A stretch of 64,000 nt of DNA from Paracamarosporium sp. OC-R06-R3 (taxonomy: Eukaryota; Ascomycota; Dothideomycetes; Pleosporales; Didymosphaeriaceae). The notes under the pieces were generated by a model. That model did not search any database. It was not told the origin of the DNA and saw only the letters and a list, made by a program, of their open reading frames with translations. The position numbers and the translations under genes were made by a program. The DNA is taken from NCBI GenBank assembly GCA_019828545.1, contig JACVRA010000128.1, positions 1-64,000 of the forward strand. Reading direction: 5' to 3'. Positions 21,396 through 32,739 of this stretch are shown one piece after another; position 1 is the first letter of the stretch; every line of letters starts with the position of its first letter.

Positions 21396-23613
21396 ATGTC
21401 GGCCCCTTCGATTCGAAAGACCCAAAGAGTCCCGCGCAGCTGCATTTCGTGTGCACGGCGTAAAGCAAAATGCGACAAGATCATTCCATGTTCGCCGTGC
21501 GTGCAACGCGGCGAGGGCCACCTATGTGCACGCGAGGTAGTCAATATTCGAGGGAAGATGGTCATGTAAGCTCGAAACTTGTTGGGACTGATACGTTAAG
21601 CACCTCTTGACAGTTGCAAGTGCTTCGGATGAACTGGACACCAATCTACCTCGCACACTCTCTGTATTGCAGCAGAGAATCGTGCAACTGGAGGCGGAAT
21701 TAGCGCTAGCCAAGAAGGCTGCGTGCGAAGAGTTGTTCAAGTTCACCTTTCGCGCCTCGCCGCCCGGCAAACATGACGAAATCGCATCTAGATCAGATGA
21801 TATAGTGCAATCACTAGAGAACATCAACCTAGGTATCTCAGTTGGTACTCATGGTCCCGAAAGCACAGCAGCCTACGACAAGTGGCCGACCGATCCAGCC
21901 AAACAGCTTCAGCTTCTGCCAAACAGTTTATCGTCTAGCTGGCTGATTGTGGAACAATCCCTTATCATGACTGGATGGCTCCACTGCGCGATCAACTTTG
22001 AAGCCTTTCGGCAGGAACATGATGATTTCTGGTTTGCAATTGGAACAGGTGACCACTCGGTGTTACACAGACACCGTTGGATGGCATTGTATCTATCTAT
22101 CTTGGCTGTGAGTTTCACCTAGTCGATCGTGCATGTTGTTGCTGCTGCTCTCGTTGCTTACAAGGGCCTAGGCAGGAGCATTATACGACTCCGAAGGTAC
22201 ACTCGAAGGTAACACATTGGAATTAGCACATGCCAATCAGACCATGAATCTGGTTGGTAGGACTGCGCACACAGCTCGTCTGTGGTATTGCGGTTCCCTT
22301 TCTGAGCTCGAGTCGGCCGACTTCCTGAAAGAATCACACCTTCAATCAATCCAAACAATCTGTATCCTACAATTATGTAACTGTAACTTCGGCCAGATCG
22401 AACGCGGACAATTGTTACTCAGTGTTGCAATTGCAATGGCGCGCTCCCTCAACATGCATAAGTTAACTCAAGAGGATAAGCTGCCTCGTTACCTTGAGAC
22501 GGAGCCCCAATGGAGCTCAACACAGAGTCGTGCCCTTGGACGGCGGTTGTGGTGGACACTGGTTATCTGCGATTGGTGAGTGCAAACAAGAATTTATCCC
22601 GAGCTTTCACTGTAGTGCCAAATGCATCTCAGGTTTGGACCTCTGCTTCGACCCGCTTCGATCGCCCCAACGAGCTTCGACTGCACCCTTGAGTCCACTG
22701 ATTTGGACTTTGACATACTTCCAGTGACTACGGTTCCGGGAAATCCTACCATCTCTCCACTGGGACACCACGATTTCATGCGTAAACTGGCTCATATAAA
22801 TTTCTTCTGTAATAAAGCCGACCAAGAGAACCTTCTGCAGCGCACTGAGCGCGCTATTCAGGATATATTTGTCGTGGTTGCTGCTCTACCAAACCATTTG
22901 CGACTAGACAGAGAATTAGGAGTTGAGTTTGAGCCGCCATGGGTCCCTTTCCAAAGACACCTTGTTACCTGCACAGTGCATTTTATGCGCCTGAGCTTGG
23001 CACAGCGAGCGTTCAGTTATTGGCTGAAGCCTCAACCGGCGTGGCTTGAGCTCCGTCAGATAGCCATCGATGCGGCATACGCCATACAGCAGGAAATCCA
23101 GAGGCCCTTACCTTCTATGTACCGCCGAAGCTGGTGAGTCAATGGACTTCGACAACATGTATGCATTTTCGCCTAATAGTTCTTAGGATCTCCATATCTG
23201 CGACCTTATCCGCTGGGGTCTTCCTGACTCTACTCCAAATATGCTCTCCAACTGCTCCACTGGCACGGCAAGATACCACTCAAGCACTGTATATCTGTGT
23301 TGAGGTCTTGACCTCTGTAGAAGAGTACTCTCTAGTAGCGCGTCAGGGTGTCGGTGTCCTTCGGGCGTTAATCGGGCTAGAAGCGGACGTGTATACTTCA
23401 TCAATTCCACTCTCTCCTCAAAGCGTTGTTTCGACCCTATCAAGCACGGATGTCCCGGTGCAAGCAGCTTCTACCTCCGTGGACCCGTTGTTACCCTTCA
23501 CGATGGGTACTTGTGATGTTATGGACATGATCCAGTGGCCTTGGGAAGCCAATCTTGACAGTGTAATGCAAAATGACTGGATAAGTGCCGATGCATTTAC
23601 ATCAGATATATAG
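21396..23613 (+). CDS. Zn2Cys6 transcription factor with fungal-specific middle domain
   Basis: Five exons: 21396-21565, 21621-22107, 22172-22575, 22633-23133, 23187-23613; 663 codons, 662 aa. Zinc cluster at residues about 16-43: C-x2-C-x6-C-x5-C-x2-C-x8-C, followed by a short coiled-coil segment (LSVLQQRIVQLEAELA) for dimerisation. Residues about 180-500 form the fungal_trans homology domain, including LGRRLWWTLVICDW. It is a nuclear activator or repressor. Its position beside MFS 2 and within the catabolic run makes it a candidate pathway regulator that responds to the aromatic substrate (inference). Acceptor 21620, rather than the nearer one at 21613, keeps the frame. Confidence 0.88.
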
Positions 23614-23916
23614 AGATAATGATTTTCGCGGAGCAAAAGTAAATCAAGTGTGTATGGCTGGTATTCTTATGACTTGCTTTTCACCACACGAACCTCATCA
23701 TTCGATCACTTGAACTTTTGTAGTAACAATAAGAAAATGCCATATCTCGAAGGGGAAGAAAAAGATGGCGATCTGATGGCACGATTCGTGGCTTGGTCAA
23801 GATTTTGTTGTTCAAAACTCAAAATTTATTGATGCCACCACTGTATATACTACTTGACAACGACCGTAGATGAGGAAAACAGTTACAATAGCATCGTAAA
23901 GAGCGAAACAGTCACG
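23614..23916. other. intergenic, tail-to-tail
   Basis: 303 bp between the converging regulator and oxygenase genes; nothing else seen. Confidence 0.5.
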
Positions 23917-24988
23917 CTAATATCGCTTCACGCCCGCCAACTTTAGCAACTTATCTGTGAGCTCTGGCTTCTCCAACGGCTCGTCACGCTCCAGCGGGTC
24001 TACCTTGCCTTCAATCATTGCCTTGCCATGACCACTAAGGTTTCAAGTTAGCGACTATAAGTCTTTCGTCAGATATGGGGGATGCTTACTGGATATGGAT
24101 ATGCGGCCAGTGGGTGGTAGTTTCGAAGCGCTTAAACAGTTCAGCCTTCTTCACTAGGTCCTCCTCCGTTGCGAAAGATGCGGGTGTGTAGCATGCATAG
24201 ATGATAGTGCGGATGATGTCGCTCTCGGGGAATTTGGCATAGTGCATCGACCGCGAATCCCAGAGGATCAGATCACCAGGGTCAGCGCAGACCTTGATCA
24301 GTTCGCATCCTTGCTCCTTGTACCAGTCGACGTGGTGCCCCTTGAATGGGTAGAAATCGAAGTGCTTTGCGCCAATACCCTGCGTTCGGTCCGGAGGGTT
24401 CATGCTAAAGAAGGTTTTGAACAATTTAGAGGAACCTTTCATCAAGACAAGACCTCCATCCTGTTCTCCTGCGGGGCTCAGGTTGATGATACCCTGCACA
24501 CACGAAAGACCGGGTCGCTCGGGAGCCTGGTCGACGTGGGGCCATGGAGACCATTCGACGTCCTTGCGGCCGGGAAGTGTGATGTTGACAGTGTCGAATG
24601 ATGCAAGGAGTTCTTCTGTGCCCCAGATCTTAGCAAATGCATCCAGGACACCTTGTTCTTGCTTAGCATCCCACACATATTTCTCGTGGGCAGCGCAGTA
24701 GTTCAAGTACATGCCCGCCTTGAAGCTCTGCGGGAGGTGGTCCTGAGTCCAGGTGGAGCGGTCATTGATGTCAAATCCGTTGTCGAAGGAGCCAAGCCAA
24801 TCAAGAGCCTTCTGGCGGCATGCTTGCGCACGGTCCTTGGGAATAACGTTCTTGAGTACAACGTAGCCGTCTCTGAAGAAGTCGTCTCTCCAGTCTCCGA
24901 AATTTTGGAATGCACTATCGTCCAAGGAAGTGATAAGTGTAGCTTTGGGGTTGGCTTCAGCCACAGTGGTTGTCGTGGTAGCGGACAT
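23917..24988 (-). CDS. phytanoyl-CoA dioxygenase (PhyH)-like Fe(II)/2-oxoglutarate oxygenase
   Basis: Two exons, 24988-24090 and 24034-23917; 339 codons, 338 aa. The double-stranded beta-helix metal site is visible: HVD in SPWPHVDQAPERPG (His-x-Asp) and a distal His in DSRSMHYA, followed by the 2-oxoglutarate-binding Arg in DIIRTIIYACY. PhyH-family enzymes hydroxylate or demethylate small molecules using O2 and 2-oxoglutarate. This one has no peroxisome or secretion signal that I can see. Within this run it may modify the aromatic substrate or a side chain; no substrate can be named. Upstream ATGs exist at longer distance, but MSATTT at 24988 best fits the start of a soluble protein. Confidence 0.88.
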
Positions 24989-25923
24989 GACGGATGAGAT
25001 CTCAGTAGAAGAAAGTGAAACGATATACAATCGTGATGGTCGTTTGTATAAGAGTATGTATTGAAAGTGGGTGACTTGACGGTTCGTTCGACCAGACATT
25101 CGAGCCGTCTTTAATAGCCCTTCGTGAGCTGTAATACAGGAATTCCAGCCAAAACTGGGCCGGACTCGGCCGCGCTGTACCCCGGAATGGCGTCAGGTCG
25201 GCCGAGTTTTGTGGGACGGTGCCCGCAGTTTTCCCCGCATTGAAGAATCTCCCCCACAGATTTCCGGATTGACTCTCAAGTTCCGGAGGGGTAACTATCA
25301 CTATCATTAGGAATTATCGCCATGGAAGAGGGCTCTAACATGCATCACGCGCAGACCATCATAAGTCATGCTCCAGTCACCGGCTGTCTACTCTCTGACT
25401 TCTAGAATGTACGCAATGCCTTCACAGGACGATATCTTGATAATATGTGGTTCTGCTGGCTCCAGAGTCACTACCGTCGCAGTGCCGTTGGCTCTGGAAA
25501 CAAAGCATCGTAACATCATGAGATGCTCTGTAATGAGAAGAATACATGAAATTCGTCGGAATATTGGTGCACTCATACTGTTTGATCTGCATTGCCTTGA
25601 GACGCCAATGCAAGATACCTCTAGCAAGGGTAAAGATCCGGCGATTGTACTGTGAAGTCCACCATTCAGAAACGATATAAATCTAAGATCGTAAAAAGGA
25701 TCAGTTGACTTCGGGCGAAGAGGCTTCTTCGCGAACGTTTTCCACCGCTGTGTTGGAATCTAACTGCCATGAGATACAACCGTGCGATACCATGGTCGCT
25801 TTACAGGAAACCGCCAGTATAAGTGTAAATAGAGCTTATCGATAATGAAATCTACATTACAATTTGTTGAATTGAGCTGTCGATGTTAGATGACTACAAA
25901 CACGACGCGCAAGTTCTCACGAT
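24989..25923. promoter_or_regulatory. upstream region of PhyH-like gene with GC-rich inverted repeat
   Basis: 935 bp between the PhyH-like start and the end of the ALDH-like gene. A perfect 9-bp inverted repeat, ACTCGGCCG at 25164-25172 and CGGCCGAGT at 25199-25207, lies about 180-220 bp upstream of the PhyH start. No gene seen in the rest. Confidence 0.5.
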
Positions 25924-27575
25924 CTACTTTCCCAAGTACCCGACAACAAGTCGTCCACCCGTGTACGTCAAATAGCCTGCACCCAGGAGGGCAGGAAGGA
26001 CGATAGTAGCAATTCCAGTGAGAATACCCTGCTCGAAGAAGCCGATACTTGTTCCGCTTCCCTGACCCGTTGGTTTCAGACGAGGAAGTTGCTTTAGGTG
26101 GAGGTTAGGATCGTTCTGCTTCAGAGCTTTCGCAACGTCCGACGAAGTTTCCCGTTTAGACGCGACATATTCGGGTCGGGGTTCTGTAAGCATATCCGCA
26201 GTATAGCGTTCCGTCAAGGAGAGCGGGTAACCATGAGGGGCTGGCGGTCCGACTGGATGCAAATGATTAACAAACGGTCGAAGACATCCAGAGCCAGAAA
26301 CTTACGTAGCAACTCCCATGGGATGTAGTTGGTAAAGCTACCTTGTGCATTGAGAGCCTGACTCAAGAACTTTCCAACTGTCAATTGACCGAAGTAGTAT
26401 CCAGCTAGCAGGTTGGGACTGTTTCTTGTTAGGAACTTACACGAAGATATTCAAACAATACCCTTGGCTTACAATTGCGCCGCTAGATTGGAAACATCTA
26501 TGAGACTGCGTGTACTAAGTAGAACTATGTTTGGGCCACTGATCTTGACCCCGAGAAGTGTTGAGCTCCTACCAGAAAGTCAATTCCTCGTCATGTACGG
26601 AATATCTTCCTGAAGGTGCACTTACCGGTCTTTTATCTCGACTACTGTTGCAACTGAAGAGTGTAAGACGGAGCATTCCCCGCGTTTCGAGGCTTCTGTC
26701 AGTCGCAGGGATGTTGCTACTAATTCCGCACCAACACGCCGATCTGTCCGTCGAACTAGCGATGCATGAATACACTTCACAATCTCATCTGCAAACTGTT
26801 TGATAACGAACTCGTTAACCAATACCAGATCTGGAGCGTACGGCGATCGCCCTTGAAACAGTAATCTTGAGTTTGTAATATGGTGTGCAGCGTCTGCGAG
26901 ATTTGCCGTACGGTCTACAACCGCAATGGTTGGCTCGTAGGAGCTAGACAAGTCGACGCGTGTTGGGTTCGAATCGGGTGTTTGGTCGATAACGAATGCA
27001 TTCTTGGGAAGCTCAGCGGGAGACAATGTTGTATCGACTACGGCATAGGCCTCGGAGTCCAGGGAAGCGATAATGTCTCGTAGGATTGCATCGAGCGAGA
27101 GTTTAGCCTCTTGCAGCTATCCATGGTCAGGATATTGGCATGTTCGAGCCGGTGTTCTTGGAAGGCATACCTCGATTAGAACGCAATTGCCGGTCGATAT
27201 GGCTGCTGAAAGAGGCTGCAGCACGGAATACAAGCGGGTGTATGTTGATGAGCGGATCACCACCAGGCCTCTTGGGCTTTTTCTGTTCATGCTAGGTTCT
27301 CCACGCGCGATTGAGTACTCCTCCTTGTGAGCCACATGGTTGTCAAGAGTCTCGTAAGCATTACGTATAGACTGTAAAGATTGTGCAAATTCGGCACTCG
27401 CTTCAGTCTGGGTTACGTTGAGATCGTGTTGGATAGCTTTACAAACATCGTTTAATCGTTCGCAAAGCGAAGTATGCAGATTGCTAAGCTGATTTTGGCG
27501 ATAACGTATGTTGGTTGCGCGCCGGTCAATAGCACTTGCGCGCACTCTGGAGATAAGCTGCTCGTGAGGGGCCAT
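25924..27575 (-). CDS. aldehyde dehydrogenase-like protein lacking the catalytic Cys, with C-terminal membrane segment
   Basis: Five exons: 27575-27171, 27116-26626, 26568-26473, 26424-26306, 26252-25924; 480 codons, 479 aa. The N-terminal half follows the ALDH fold (helical start, strands rich in Val/Ile). Where ALDHs have GQxCxAPDYVLV, this protein reads FQGRSPYAPDLVLV, so the catalytic Cys is Pro227. The downstream NYIPWELL and GPPAPHGYP pieces resemble the ALDH C-terminal region. A hydrophobic helix near residues 447-467 should anchor it in a membrane, as in fatty-aldehyde type members. It can hardly be an ordinary dehydrogenase; a structural or regulatory pseudoenzyme is possible. The gene keeps intact frames and splice sites. 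Confidence 0.72.
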
Positions 27576-27838
27576 AACTTTGGAACTCAACAACGAAGTG
27601 TAACAGAAGGTTGGGATTGACGTATGCCATAGCATTGTTTTGAACATCCACAGAGGATAAGAAAGGTAAAGATAGGGCCGAGCCACCCTAGGTCCACTTT
27701 GACCAGCCCGGGAAGTGGTGGGGGAGGCGCGGGACCGGCGGCCTGCAGGATTTAAGCATTCAACTCATCCGTTGATAATTTGGGGTTGATTCCGTCCATC
27801 AACGTTGTCTCTCTCCAGTCCGAAATAATTTCACCAAA

Positions 27839-28278
27839 ATGTCAATAACTACTACCGTTGCCAAGGGCGAACAGGCGCTGACCGAAGTTTACGAAGATTA
27901 CAAACTTCACATCACGGGTGTATCACAGACACAACTCTCGGCGGCTCAACGGGAACAAGAGGGCAGAAAAGCGTGCCTAAATACCCCAAATCCATCAACT
28001 TGGCCCACGAACTTCAGGAGAGTTCCGAAGCATCGTCCAATCAATCGCTACCTGGACCCATTGCAAAGGCCAAACGGCGCCAGCACTGGCGAGTATGTTT
28101 TCGTCAATGTCATGTTAAACGGTGTGCGGATTCAATCGGTAAGTGTAGTGAAATAAGTCGGCTCAGTTGTCACATCTTCTTACACAAGTTCACGCAGAAA
28201 TTCGTAACGCTTTACGAAGCTACCGGTGGCAAGATCTGGCCTGACCTGCTGAAGTACAACATCGGGGGGGAGTGGTGA
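27839..28278 (+). CDS. small orphan protein, 96 aa
   Basis: A three-exon model, 27839-27917, 27962-28092, 28198-28278, gives 97 whole codons. The two halves are in different frames unless the 44-nt intron 27918-27961 is removed. The protein is charged, has no signal peptide and ends in GGKIWPDLLKYNIGGEW. I do not recognise the family. It diverges from the ALDH-like gene and lies 377 bp before the extradiol dioxygenase gene. If the first intron is not real, this is a frameshifted relic. Confidence 0.45.
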
Positions 28279-28655
28279 ATTGAAGACGACTAGATAGAAT
28301 CTTGTCCTGTGCCAGTCAATCCAAATCTTTCCGTATCATTATTACTTCGGGTGTGCATGAAGTACCCTATCTGTTGCGATGAATCAGGTCCTAATTGTTC
28401 CTGCCGACTGGTGCCCACCTGCTCCGTCCCCACCTTGGTGTTCCGGTTGGTCTCACCGGGCCTAGCCTCCACATCATGCCAACTATCCCAAAGCGGTCGC
28501 GCCCACCCAACTCCGTTGGCGCGTGAGCTTGTCTCACGGAACGAGGTGGTATCCGCACGCCACGTTAGCGAAGACTGGCTCTGTAATCGTTGCTCAGCCT
28601 ATTAAGCTAGAGAGACTCCTCGACGAAGACCGCAGCTTCGACTCGAGTGCCCATC
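28279..28655. promoter_or_regulatory. upstream region of extradiol dioxygenase gene
   Basis: 377 bp, GC-rich, with no gene. It should contain the dioxygenase promoter; no specific site recognised. Confidence 0.35.
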
Positions 28656-29701
28656 ATGGCTGGAAGAGAGACCAACGACTATCTGCGGCCCGTGCACATG
28701 ATTTCGCACGGTAGCACGGCAATGCTCGGTGAGGAGTCTGCCTCTGCGGATTACTGGAAAAGCTGCGGTGATCGTGCCATCGCAAACGGTGTCAAGCATA
28801 TTATCATCATGGTGTGTCCCGCGAGAAGTCATGGAAGTGGTGCTTACCAGGAACTATACTAAGTTTCAAAGTAGGGTGCCCACTGGGCTGCTCTCAACGA
28901 CGAAATCCACGTCGCCATGAACCCTGCGCCCTCGAAGAACCCCATTGGAGGAGTGCATCCAAGTAAATACTTCGACTACAAGTTACAGCCTGATCTGCCC
29001 ATGGGCGAAAGGGTCCTCGGCATGCTCCAAGCTGCTGGATTCAATGCGAAGCCTGACCCGAAGTTCTCGTGGATTCACGATGTCTACCTAGTTTTGATCC
29101 GCATGTTTCCAGAGGAATGCCCACCGACAACCATACTCAGCATGAACGCAAGGTTCGATCCTCACTTCCATATGCGCATAGGTAAGCTACCTTCCGGTGT
29201 GATGATCGGAGCATGCATTCTGCAATCCCCAAAGCCTTTGGTATGATGCAGACTGACGCGCGCTCAGGTACGACCCTACGCGAGTTGCGTAGGGAGGACG
29301 TTCTTTTCATTGGCTCTGGTGGCGCAGTTCATAATTTATATCGTAACGTTTGGGATCCACTACTTTCTCACGGCGACAATTTTGCAATGGAGAATCCTCC
29401 AGCCGAATGGGCTATGGATTTCCGCCAAGAGTTCGAAGATGCCATCACCACTGCAACGGGGCCTGCTTTAAGGCGCTCGATGACTGCATTGATGAAGCTT
29501 CCTGGATATCGAGATGCGCACGCTACCGACGACCATATCATGGGTGCCATGTTCGTGGCGGGGCTTGTAGGAGACGAAGAAGATATCGGCACATTGGTGG
29601 AGTTCGGAGCCGAGGATTGGGAGTTGACAAATATGTGCAACTCGCAATATACGTTGGGAAAGTGGCCCAGACAGCAAGACTTCAAGGCTATCAGGGCGTA
29701 A
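28656..29701 (+). CDS. class III extradiol ring-cleavage dioxygenase (LigB/DODA-like)
   Basis: Three exons: 28656-28811, 28875-29181, 29268-29701; 299 codons, 298 aa. LigB-superfamily signatures: MISHGSTAML near the start (His), MGAHWAAL across the first splice junction (His metal ligand), and FIGSGGAVHNL (conserved catalytic His). The region that usually reads DHG-WVPL is WIHDVYLVL here. The family binds Fe(II) or another divalent metal and opens catecholic rings next to the hydroxyl pair. It is unrelated to the intradiol enzyme at 7.3 kb, so the locus holds two ring-opening chemistries. Soluble, probably cytosolic. Substrate unknown; a DOPA-like or protocatechuate-like catechol is possible. 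Confidence 0.85.
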
Positions 29702-29851
29702 AAATAGTGTGATCAGGGTTTCGGGCACCATCGAGACATATGTTCTCGCAGGGTAGGGAACACCGATGTCCTCCTAAGCACGCGTAAGTGCACGCGGCGT
29801 ACTGTCCCTCCATAGTTATGGCAGTAACAATCTCAAATAACCATTAATAAC

Positions 29852-32546
29852 TCATCTATCTGGATGTGAGTGGTTCAGAGGAAGTTCGCCCAAGTCTTCC
29901 ATTAGACTAGCAAGATTCTCAACAAGGGGTGGCATGTTGCAATCTGTTGGGAAACTGTGTCTTAACGCTGCTCGAGCAACTGCCATGGTCGATTTAACGT
30001 CGGTGATTAGCACAACCGGATCGCTTGCTAACTCGGAACTCATCACACAAGGAATGCCCTGGCCATATTCAATAAACATTCTTTTCTCTTGCGACTCAAC
30101 ACCGTCCAGCATGACCTGACCTGTTGACTGACCGAATATGTTGACCGCGGTGACCACCTGTTGTTTGGGATTGAGGTTACTGATGAAACCGTAAACCCAC
30201 AAACAAAGCGATGCTTGATAAAGAGCAACTGCATTAAAATCACGCAGCGTCGTGGGTGGGAGATTCTTTGAGGCTCGTAACACCTGGCCAGCGTGCCATA
30301 CAGCACATCGAGCTTCCCGTGTCCCGAACCATTCAGACTGCAGGTATGAGAATGATTGCTGTGCTTCCTCGCCACTGGCTTTACCGGCAACTTGCTGGAG
30401 CTCGACGAAAGAGACTTGTAACAGCATCAAGAATAACTCTGCAGTGAGCAAGAGCTCTTGAGCAAAAGGCTCGTGTAGTGCCGCATAGTGGTCTCTGACC
30501 ATGGTAAGGTTCTGGCTTAGCTCCTGGTACTGTGACACAAACCACGGAACAGACGAACCCTGCCGTACCGTGTTCCGAAATCCCAAATAGAATTTGCGGC
30601 TAATGTGGTAGTTCCAGATTTGTGACCAAAAGCCATACAAGATGACCGTATGTGTGAGTTTGATATCTACCAGATCACGTAAGGATTCTAGATTCGAGGG
30701 ATCTTGAAGAATGGTCGACAAGGACGGCAAGCACATGGCCTGATACGTTGCGGCCCATTCCGTTGCTGTAGAGGCGGTCCATACGTTCTCCGAGGCCGGA
30801 AGGGGCAGGGTATATTCCATGATATTTAAGGACGGCGCCTTGGTGAATGCCACAGAGGCCTGAGCATCATGTATCAATGTGTATAGAGCCAGTCTAGGCT
30901 ACATGTCAGTGAGATGTGTCGAAAATGCCAACAAATGGTTTATGACCTTTTCATCGACTCTAACCCGACCCAGGTCGTCCATGTGTCGTGCCATTTTTCG
31001 GCAGTCTCGTCTCCTTGCAATGTAAACTTATCCTGCGTTTGATAGTATGAGGAGTGAAATGCCCCAGCACGACGCAGCATCGTCACTGGAATATGACCGA
31101 AGCTTTCCGCCATCTCCATTTTCCTCTTGAAGCCACTCCAGAGCCCGAAAGCCGTCCACATGCGGTACGTCTGCACGGCCTGGATATTTCTTGTCCAAGT
31201 GTTATCGCTGTCAATAAGACGTGAGAGAGACAAACGAACGCTTTCCAAGAGCGCAAGCCCCATGCTCCAGATGGCTTTCTCGGCAACAAATTGTGCTCCA
31301 GCACCAACGATTGCACCGATCAATTGGATGGGATACTCGGCAGTGTCGAAGGAGGCAGCGTGTACCCAATTGTCAACCTGCGTGCTGGTCTTGTAGAAGT
31401 ATATTTGAAAAAGACCATTGAGGATTTTTGTGGAAGGGAAGGATCGCAGGAGCTTTGGAGAAACATTGCATGTATCGAGGACCATGGCAAAGAGTTGGTC
31501 TCTGATTTCCGTGGTGAGCGGCTTGGCATGGGGACGATGGGCTGAAGATGCCCTCTCGATTGCTGGTATGGTAGAAACCCCCGGTTCGCTCACGTTGAGC
31601 GCATGGTTGTCGGCGAAGGCTGTGTCCTTCTCGTCGGGACTCCAGAGCCAGGGCGATTTCCTAAACGCCTCATGGCCAAAGACATGAAAGTGGCGTGGCG
31701 TAGTGCTAGGCCAGTCGGTCAGTTGAAGGTTGGAAGCTGGGGATTCATTGATTGCGAAGAAGTCGTTGGCAGTCAAGTCCACGTTGGCAAAATCAAAATC
31801 ATAGTCTCTACTAAAGTCGTGGTCCAATCGGAAGAGGGCTGGGAACGACTGCTGGAAGCCGTCGGTTCCAGTCGGAGGGAGGAAAGGTTGCGTGTCGGTT
31901 TCAGGGAGAGCGTCAGATTGGCTTACGTCGAGGGTGGGCGTGGTGTGGTTCTCCGACTGGTGGTCAGAAGCAGAGGGCTGCGTGATGGGCGTCAAGACGG
32001 CCATGTTGGGTGAAGAAGGCGCGTCCTGTGCGGTCGCGGTAGGCATGGCATCGGCGGACGACGTGTCCTTGGAGTAGTTTCGGCGCGTGTGGTGGTGAAC
32101 CGTCACGACGCACTCATGACCGCGAAGCCGACAACGCGCGCACGGCTTAGTGTTGTCGCAGCGAGCTTTTGCGGTGATGCACGCGGCACATGCCTGCATC
32201 GCACGCCGAGTCCGTCGTCCCTCGGGGCCATCAGAGGCTCGCTCGTGGCTGGCTTTGTGCCTGTTGAGCAGGTCGCTGGCAAGGTCAGCAGGTCGTAGCC
32301 GGCGGCAAGGCGCGACTTACACTCTGTTGAAGGCCTTGGAGCAGTACGGGCACGCAAAGGTGCGGCTGTTTGCATCTGCGCGAGAGTCAGCATGGCGGGT
32401 AGATACAGGCACAGAGACGCCGGACGGGAGCGCTTGTGGCGGGCGACGTGGTCGGCGCGCGTGAAGACGCTGCCGCACTCGTCGCAGGCAAAGGCGGCGG
32501 ACTGCGGCGACGAGGCTTGTTCGCCGTCCATGTCTGATGCTGGCAT
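29852..32546 (-). CDS. transcription factor with two C2H2 fingers plus a Zn2Cys6 cluster
   Basis: Four exons: 32546-32426, 32375-32321, 32275-30947, 30893-29852; 849 codons, 848 aa. The first C2H2 finger (CDECGSVFTRADHVARH) is in exon 1. The second (CPYCSKAFNRVDLLNRHKASH) is rebuilt across an intron and only has proper x12 spacing with acceptor 32276. A perfect Zn2Cys6 cluster follows (C-x2-C-x6-C-x5-C-x2-C-x6-C). Residues about 250-800 form the fungal_trans domain. This architecture is that of the Cmr1/Pig1-type class of nuclear regulators. It diverges from S15 hydrolase 3 with only 193 bp between starts, so it may control that gene and the extradiol dioxygenase, which converges on it. Confidence 0.88.
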
Positions 32547-32739
32547 CCGGCTCCGCTGCAGTCCAAGGTGTATATGCGGTGCGAGGATGCCCTCCGGAAT
32601 GACGCGCAGCCGCAAATCTGGGGTGCGTTGTGGGGTCCCCAGTCACGTGCCGGGCCGTTCCCGGTGGGGGGCGCGGTCCGCATATATGCACGGCATCATC
32701 ATACACACGGCCAGCATTCGCCGTTTTGCTATCAACTCC

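Noticed and set aside
27839..28156. Unspliced 105-codon reading of the small orphan gene
   Set aside because: Its second half loses protein character, while the other frame (KYPKSINLAHELQ) looks coding, so a spliced model is preferred.
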